NCBI GenBank assembly: GCA_041497995.1
Contig: JBGQHM010000264.1
Coordinates: 1 to 9,546, forward strand
DNA from: DATKMS01 sp041497995
GTDB lineage: Bacteria; Desulfobacterota; Binatia; HRBIN30
Length of the DNA stretch: 9,546 nucleotides
Reading direction: 5' to 3'
The notes under the pieces: model-generated
The model's database searches: none
The model's input: only the letters and a program-made list of their open reading frames with translations
Told to the model about the DNA's origin: nothing
In this document: one piece after another, positions 6,493 through 9,546 of the stretch
Position numbering within the stretch: position 1 is the stretch's first letter
Layout of the letters: each line of letters starts with the position of its first letter
Program-made: the position numbers and the translations under genes

Positions 6493-7806
6493 GTGAGTAG
6501 TCCCTCCGAGCTGGCCCGTTCTTCGGCCGCCCCAGTGTGTGTCGACTTTCGTTCGCTCGCGCTGCCGGATGCCGTGCAACAGGGCATTGATGCGGCAGGC
6601 TTCACCGCCTGCACGCCGATCCAACAGTACGTGCTGCCGCTGGCGCTTGCCGGCAAGGACGTTGCGGGCCAGGCGCAAACCGGCACCGGGAAGACCGCCG
6701 CCTTCCTGATCACCATCTTCACCCGCCTCCTCCAGCATCGGTCGCCACCGTTGCCCGAACCCGCGCCGCGTGCGCTGGTGATCGCGCCGACGCGCGAGCT
6801 GGTCGCGCAGATCCTGTACGACGCCGAGCATCTCGGCCGCTTCACCGGCCTGACGATGCAAGCCGTGTACGGAGGCATCGACTATCACAAGCAGCGCGAG
6901 CTGTTGCGGCAAGGCTGCGACCTTCTCATCGGTACACCCGGGCGGCTCATCGATTACTTCAAGCAGCATGTGTATACCTTGCGCCACGCCGAAGTCCTGG
7001 TGATCGACGAGGCCGATCGCATGTTCGACATGGGATTCATCGCCGACCTGCGTTTCCTGCTAAGGCGCCTGCCGCCGTACAACAAGCGCCAGTCGATGCT
7101 GTTTTCGGCGACGCTGTCGTATGAGGTCATGGAGCTGGCGTACGAGCACATGAACGACCCCATCAAGGTCGCGGTGACGCCGGAGCAGGTGACCGCCGAG
7201 AACGTCACGCACCGCCTCTACCATGTCGGCAAACACGAGAAGCTGCCGTTGCTGCTGGGGGTGTTCCAGCGCGAGCAGCCGGTGCGAACGCTAATCTTCG
7301 TGAACACCAAACGCGCCGCAGAGTGGCTCGAGCGGCGCCTGAGCGACAATGGCGTCCCGGCGAAGGCCATCACCGGTGACCTGAACCAACGCGTGCGCTT
7401 GCGGCTGGTGCGCGACTTCAAGTCGGGCGACCTGCCGGTTCTCATCGCCACCGACGTGGCGTCGCGCGGCTTGCACATTGAGGACGTGAGCCACGTGATC
7501 AATTACGACCTGCCGCAGGATGCCGAGAACTACGTCCACCGCGTCGGCCGGACCGCACGCGCCGGCGCTTCGGGTACCGCCATCAGCTTGGCCTGTGAAG
7601 AGTTCGTCGAAGCACTGGAGGGCATCGAGCAACTCACCGGTTTCAAGATCCCCGTCGAGCAAGTACAGGATGACCTGTTGGTGCATCCGAAGCCATCGCA
7701 TCACGACCGGCCGCGCTACGCTCACGGGGCGCACGCCGGCACGGGGCGCACGCCGAGCCGCCCACCGTTACGGCGGCGCGGCGGCAACCGCGCCGCGCCC
7801 AGGTGA
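6493..7806 (+). CDS. rhlB: DEAD-box ATP-dependent RNA helicase, RhlB-like
   Basis: A 437-residue cytoplasmic RNA helicase that would unwind short duplexes or remodel ribonucleoproteins with ATP. All family motifs are visible: Q motif (FTACTPIQQ), Walker A AQTGTGKT (61-68), PTREL (99-103), TPGR (148-151), DEAD (172-175), SAT (205-207), TDVASRG (320-326) and HRVGRTARAG (349-358). Stretches such as DVAGQAQTGTGKT, DEADRMFDMGFI, MLFSATLSYEV and AISLACEEF resemble E. coli RhlB from memory more than RhlE, SrmB or DeaD. A tail of about 40 residues rich in Arg, Pro, Gly and His is a likely RNA-binding extension. The GTG at 6493 is chosen because of the promoter just upstream; a GTG at 6445 lies inside that promoter, and the GTG at 6535 would cut the N-terminus close to the Q motif. 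A cold-shock gene follows after 51 bases. Confidence 0.9.
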   Translation: MSSPSELARSSAAPVCVDFRSLALPDAVQQGIDAAGFTACTPIQQYVLPLALAGKDVAGQAQTGTGKTAAFLITIFTRLLQHRSPPLPEPAPRALVIAPTRELVAQILYDAEHLGRFTGLTMQAVYGGIDYHKQRELLRQGCDLLIGTPGRLIDYFKQHVYTLRHAEVLVIDEADRMFDMGFIADLRFLLRRLPPYNKRQSMLFSATLSYEVMELAYEHMNDPIKVAVTPEQVTAENVTHRLYHVGKHEKLPLLLGVFQREQPVRTLIFVNTKRAAEWLERRLSDNGVPAKAITGDLNQRVRLRLVRDFKSGDLPVLIATDVASRGLHIEDVSHVINYDLPQDAENYVHRVGRTARAGASGTAISLACEEFVEALEGIEQLTGFKIPVEQVQDDLLVHPKPSHHDRPRYAHGAHAGTGRTPSRPPLRRRGGNRAAPR

Positions 7807-7841
7807 TCGCGGCCCCGTCGGCATTCACACACAGCGAACAA

Positions 7842-7857
7842 CAAGGAGGAGGGAGTC
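7842..7857 (+). promoter_or_regulatory. Strong ribosome binding site of the cold-shock gene
   Basis: AAGGAGG followed by AGGGAG lies just before the ATG at 7858. It is the strongest Shine-Dalgarno in the window, in contrast to the neighbouring genes, which have weak or no visible sites. This fits a small, highly translated protein. Confidence 0.8.
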
Positions 7858-8061
7858 ATGTACGGTACGATCAAGAAGATCGTCAAGGACAAGGGTTTCG
7901 GATTCATCGTCCCAGACGACGGCAGTGATGACGTGTTCTTCCATCGCTCGCGCCTCGCGCCGAAGGTCGAGTTCGACGATCTGCGCGAAGGTGACGAAGT
8001 GGAGTTCCAGGTGACCAAGGGTGAGAAGGGACCGCAAGCGAACAACTTGAAGGGCCGCTAG
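7858..8061 (+). CDS. Cold-shock domain protein (CspA family)
   Basis: A 67-residue single-domain nucleic-acid chaperone that binds single-stranded RNA or DNA through a five-strand OB fold. RNP1 is KGFGFIV (residues 12-18) and RNP2 is DVFFHRS (25-31), both with the aromatic surface residues intact. The length is that of stand-alone Csp proteins, and GDEVEFQVTKGEKGPQANNLKG is the usual C-terminal strand pair. The ATG has an excellent Shine-Dalgarno. The gene lies 51 bases behind the RhlB-like helicase in the same orientation, so both may share a transcript and act together on structured RNA. The gap is too short for a long cold-responsive leader such as that of E. coli cspA. A large inverted repeat begins just after the stop. 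Which paralogue this is cannot be told. Confidence 0.93.
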   Translation: MYGTIKKIVKDKGFGFIVPDDGSDDVFFHRSRLAPKVEFDDLREGDEVEFQVTKGEKGPQANNLKGR

Positions 8062-8064
8062 GCT

Positions 8065-8214
8065 GCGTGGGAGTGTGACGGCGCCGGAGCGTGAGAGCGT
8101 GAGAGCGCGGGAGCGCGCGTGCGTTGTCGTCGGCGCAGCCGCGCATAGCTCGCGCGGCTCACTCACCCGCACGCTCCCACGCCGCGACGCTCTCACCCTC
8201 CCACTCTCCCACGC
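8065..8214. repeat. Inverted arrays of an octanucleotide repeat (GCGTGRGA) forming a large hairpin
   Basis: Left arm 8065-8120: seven contiguous octamers (GCGTGGGA, GTGTGACG, GCGCCGGA, GCGTGAGA, GCGTGAGA, GCGCGGGA, GCGCGCGT). Right arm 8159-8214: seven octamers of the opposite sense, e.g. TCCCACGC at 8175-8182 and 8207-8214, with CGCGACGC, TCTCACCC and TCCCACTC between them. Both arms are exactly 56 bases. The outer eight bases pair perfectly, and further runs pair well (8087-8092 with 8187-8192; 8097-8101 with 8178-8182; 8103-8107 with 8172-8176). The 38-base centre holds its own perfect seven-base stem, GCCGCGC (8138-8144) with GCGCGGC (8152-8158). The element begins four bases after the csp stop and overlaps the only usable lnt starts. 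Confidence 0.8.
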
Positions 8215-9546
8215 GGCAGCGGCGGCGAGTGGCCTGCTGATCGCCGCGTGCTTCCTGCGCTTCCAGCTGTGGCCACTTGCGTGGGTCGCCTTCGTGCCAT
8301 TGCTGTGGTCGCTGGCGCAGGCGCCCAGCGCGCGCGCCGCGGCTCGGCTTGGGTTTGTTGCTGGTCTGACCACGAATCTCCCGGCCTTCTACTGGTTGGT
8401 CTATACCATCAACGTCTTCGGTGGGTTCTCGTATCCGCTCGCGCTCTCCTTCTACGTCTGCCTCTCGCTGTACACCGCGAGCCAGTTCGTGCTCTTCGCG
8501 CTGGCGTGGCGGCGTACCGGGCCGGGACCGCTGGCGTTGGCGGCGCCGCTGCTGTGGGTGAGCCTGGAGCTCCTGTTTCCCAATCTCTTCCCCTGGCGTA
8601 TGGCGCACTGCCAACTGCATGTACCGGTGTTGCTGCAGGTGGGTGACCTCACCGGACCGTTCGGGCTGAGCTTCGTCATGGTGTGGGTCTCCGCCGCGCT
8701 GGCGGAGCTCATCGCGCGCCGACGTGGTGCCCCGCTCGTCGCCGCCGCGAGCGCGACCCTCGCGCTGGTCGGCTACGGCGTGTGGCGCCTGCCTGTGGTC
8801 GAGCGCGCGATAGCTAGCGCGCCAAGCGTCCGCGTCGCCCTGGTGCAGGGCAATGTCGGCATCAAAGAGAAGGGGGACGTGCGCTACTTCGACGTCAACC
8901 TCGACAAGTACCTGGAGCTGTCGGAGCCAAGGCAAGACAGTACCGACTTGATCGTCTGGCCCGAAACGGTCAGCCAGCATTGGGTACAAGCGGACGCCAT
9001 CCGCCTCGAGGAGAAGGAGAACCCATTCGACGGCCTGCGCACCCACCTTGTCTTTGGCGGCTTGGCGTTTCGCCTGCTGGGACCGAACGAGGCGGAGGAG
9101 TTCAACAGCGCCTTCGTTGTTGGCCCGCAGGGCGTCGTACTCGGCCGCTACGACAAACGCATCCTCATGCCGTTCGGTGAGTACTTGCCGTTTGCGAGCT
9201 ACTTCCCGTTCATCAAGTCGCTCAGCCCGGAGACCGGCGGCTTTACCGCGGGCACGACCGCGACGGTCTTCGACGTCGCCGGCAAAGCGAAGGTTGGGCA
9301 ATTGATCTGCTACGAGGATCTTCTGCCCAGCATGTCACGGCACGCGACGCAGGCGGGTGCTGAGATGTTGCTGAACATCCTCAACGACGCCTGGTACGGG
9401 GATACGGCAGCGCCCTACCAGCATCAGGCGCTGGCGCTGTGGCGTGCGATCGAGAACCGTCGCTACTTGCTGCGCGGATCGAACTCGGGCGTCACCAGCA
9501 TCATCGACGCCGCCGGCCGCGTGGTTGCTGAAGGCGGACTGTTTAC
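8099..9546 (+). CDS. lnt: Apolipoprotein N-acyltransferase (Lnt), 3' truncated by the window edge
   Basis: Lnt adds the third acyl chain to the N-terminal cysteine of lipoproteins in the inner membrane. The frame runs from upstream of 8099 to the window edge without a stop. The first half is a multi-span membrane domain (SGLLIAACF, LWPLAWVAFVPLLWSL, LPAFYWLVYTI, LAAPLLWVSLELLFP). From about residue 240 there is a nitrilase-fold domain with the full catalytic triad: Glu289 in VWPETV, Lys353 in YDKRILMPFGEYLP, Cys404 in ICYEDL. NDAWYGD and RAIENRRYLLR are also typical. About 482 residues are visible, so only a short C-terminal part is missing. The start is uncertain: GTG at 8099 has GGAG ten bases upstream, and GTG at 8075 is an alternative. 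Both lie in the left arm of the octamer repeat. About 40 residues of repeat-derived, non-conserved sequence precede the first membrane helix, and no ATG, GTG or TTG occurs where the family normally starts. Confidence 0.88.
   Translation, partial: MRARERACVVVGAAAHSSRGSLTRTLPRRDALTLPLSHAAAAASGLLIAACFLRFQLWPLAWVAFVPLLWSLAQAPSARAAARLGFVAGLTTNLPAFYWLVYTINVFGGFSYPLALSFYVCLSLYTASQFVLFALAWRRTGPGPLALAAPLLWVSLELLFPNLFPWRMAHCQLHVPVLLQVGDLTGPFGLSFVMVWVSAALAELIARRRGAPLVAAASATLALVGYGVWRLPVVERAIASAPSVRVALVQGNVGIKEKGDVRYFDVNLDKYLELSEPRQDSTDLIVWPETVSQHWVQADAIRLEEKENPFDGLRTHLVFGGLAFRLLGPNEAEEFNSAFVVGPQGVVLGRYDKRILMPFGEYLPFASYFPFIKSLSPETGGFTAGTTATVFDVAGKAKVGQLICYEDLLPSMSRHATQAGAEMLLNILNDAWYGDTAAPYQHQALALWRAIENRRYLLRGSNSGVTSIIDAAGRVVAEGGLF

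Noticed and set aside
8065..8214. Octamer inverted repeat considered as insertion-sequence terminal repeats
   Set aside because: Only 38 bases lie between the arms, with no transposase and no visible target-site duplication. It is a hairpin rather than the ends of an insertion sequence.
8159..9301. Long minus-strand open frame of about 380 codons opposite lnt
   Set aside because: Its product is a low-complexity, Arg/Gln/Glu/Ala-rich sequence with no domain, and the plus strand in the same place encodes Lnt with all catalytic residues. It is a GC-rich shadow frame.

Overview
The window is GC-rich bacterial DNA from a diderm (Gram-negative type) organism. Evidence for this is a meso-diaminopimelate-type MurE, a DsbD-type thiol-disulfide transporter, an apolipoprotein N-acyltransferase (Lnt) and a predicted outer-membrane beta-barrel. 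A secreted trypsin-like protease ending in two near-identical EF-hand/dockerin-like repeats (GNGEVTVDELI) recalls uncultured deltaproteobacterial lineages such as Binatota-like metagenome genomes. That placement comes from memory and is weak; no 16S or marker search was possible.

Layout. 1-197: C-terminal end of an unrecognised helical protein (+). 205-1710: murE (+), seven bases downstream and probably cotranscribed. 1711-2025: non-coding stretch with two hairpins, one a REP-like compound palindrome, and a consensus -35 hexamer. 2026-3423: secreted S1 serine protease (+), facing 3529-4416, an outer-membrane barrel protein (-). 4417-4594: divergent promoter region. 4595-6322: dsbD (+). 6332-6419: long hairpin built of inverted heptanucleotide arrays. 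6493-7806: rhlB-like DEAD-box RNA helicase (+). 7858-8061: cold-shock protein (+). 8065-8214: a second, larger hairpin built of inverted octanucleotide arrays. 8099-9546: lnt (+), running off the right edge.

How the genes fit together. Most act at the envelope: peptidoglycan precursor synthesis (murE), periplasmic disulfide reduction (dsbD), lipoprotein maturation (lnt), an outer-membrane channel-like protein and an exported protease. The exception is the helicase/cold-shock protein pair, two RNA-remodelling proteins in one probable transcription unit. This is chiefly a housekeeping region. I found no phage, transposase, CRISPR array, tRNA or rRNA.

The least ordinary content is between the genes. 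Two structured intergenic elements bracket the helicase-csp unit. Each consists of degenerate short tandem repeats (7-mers in one, 8-mers in the other) facing each other as an inverted repeat, so the transcript could fold into a long hairpin. The second appears to run into the 5' end of lnt, so that one arm is translated as a non-conserved N-terminal extension and no normal start codon remains at the expected position.
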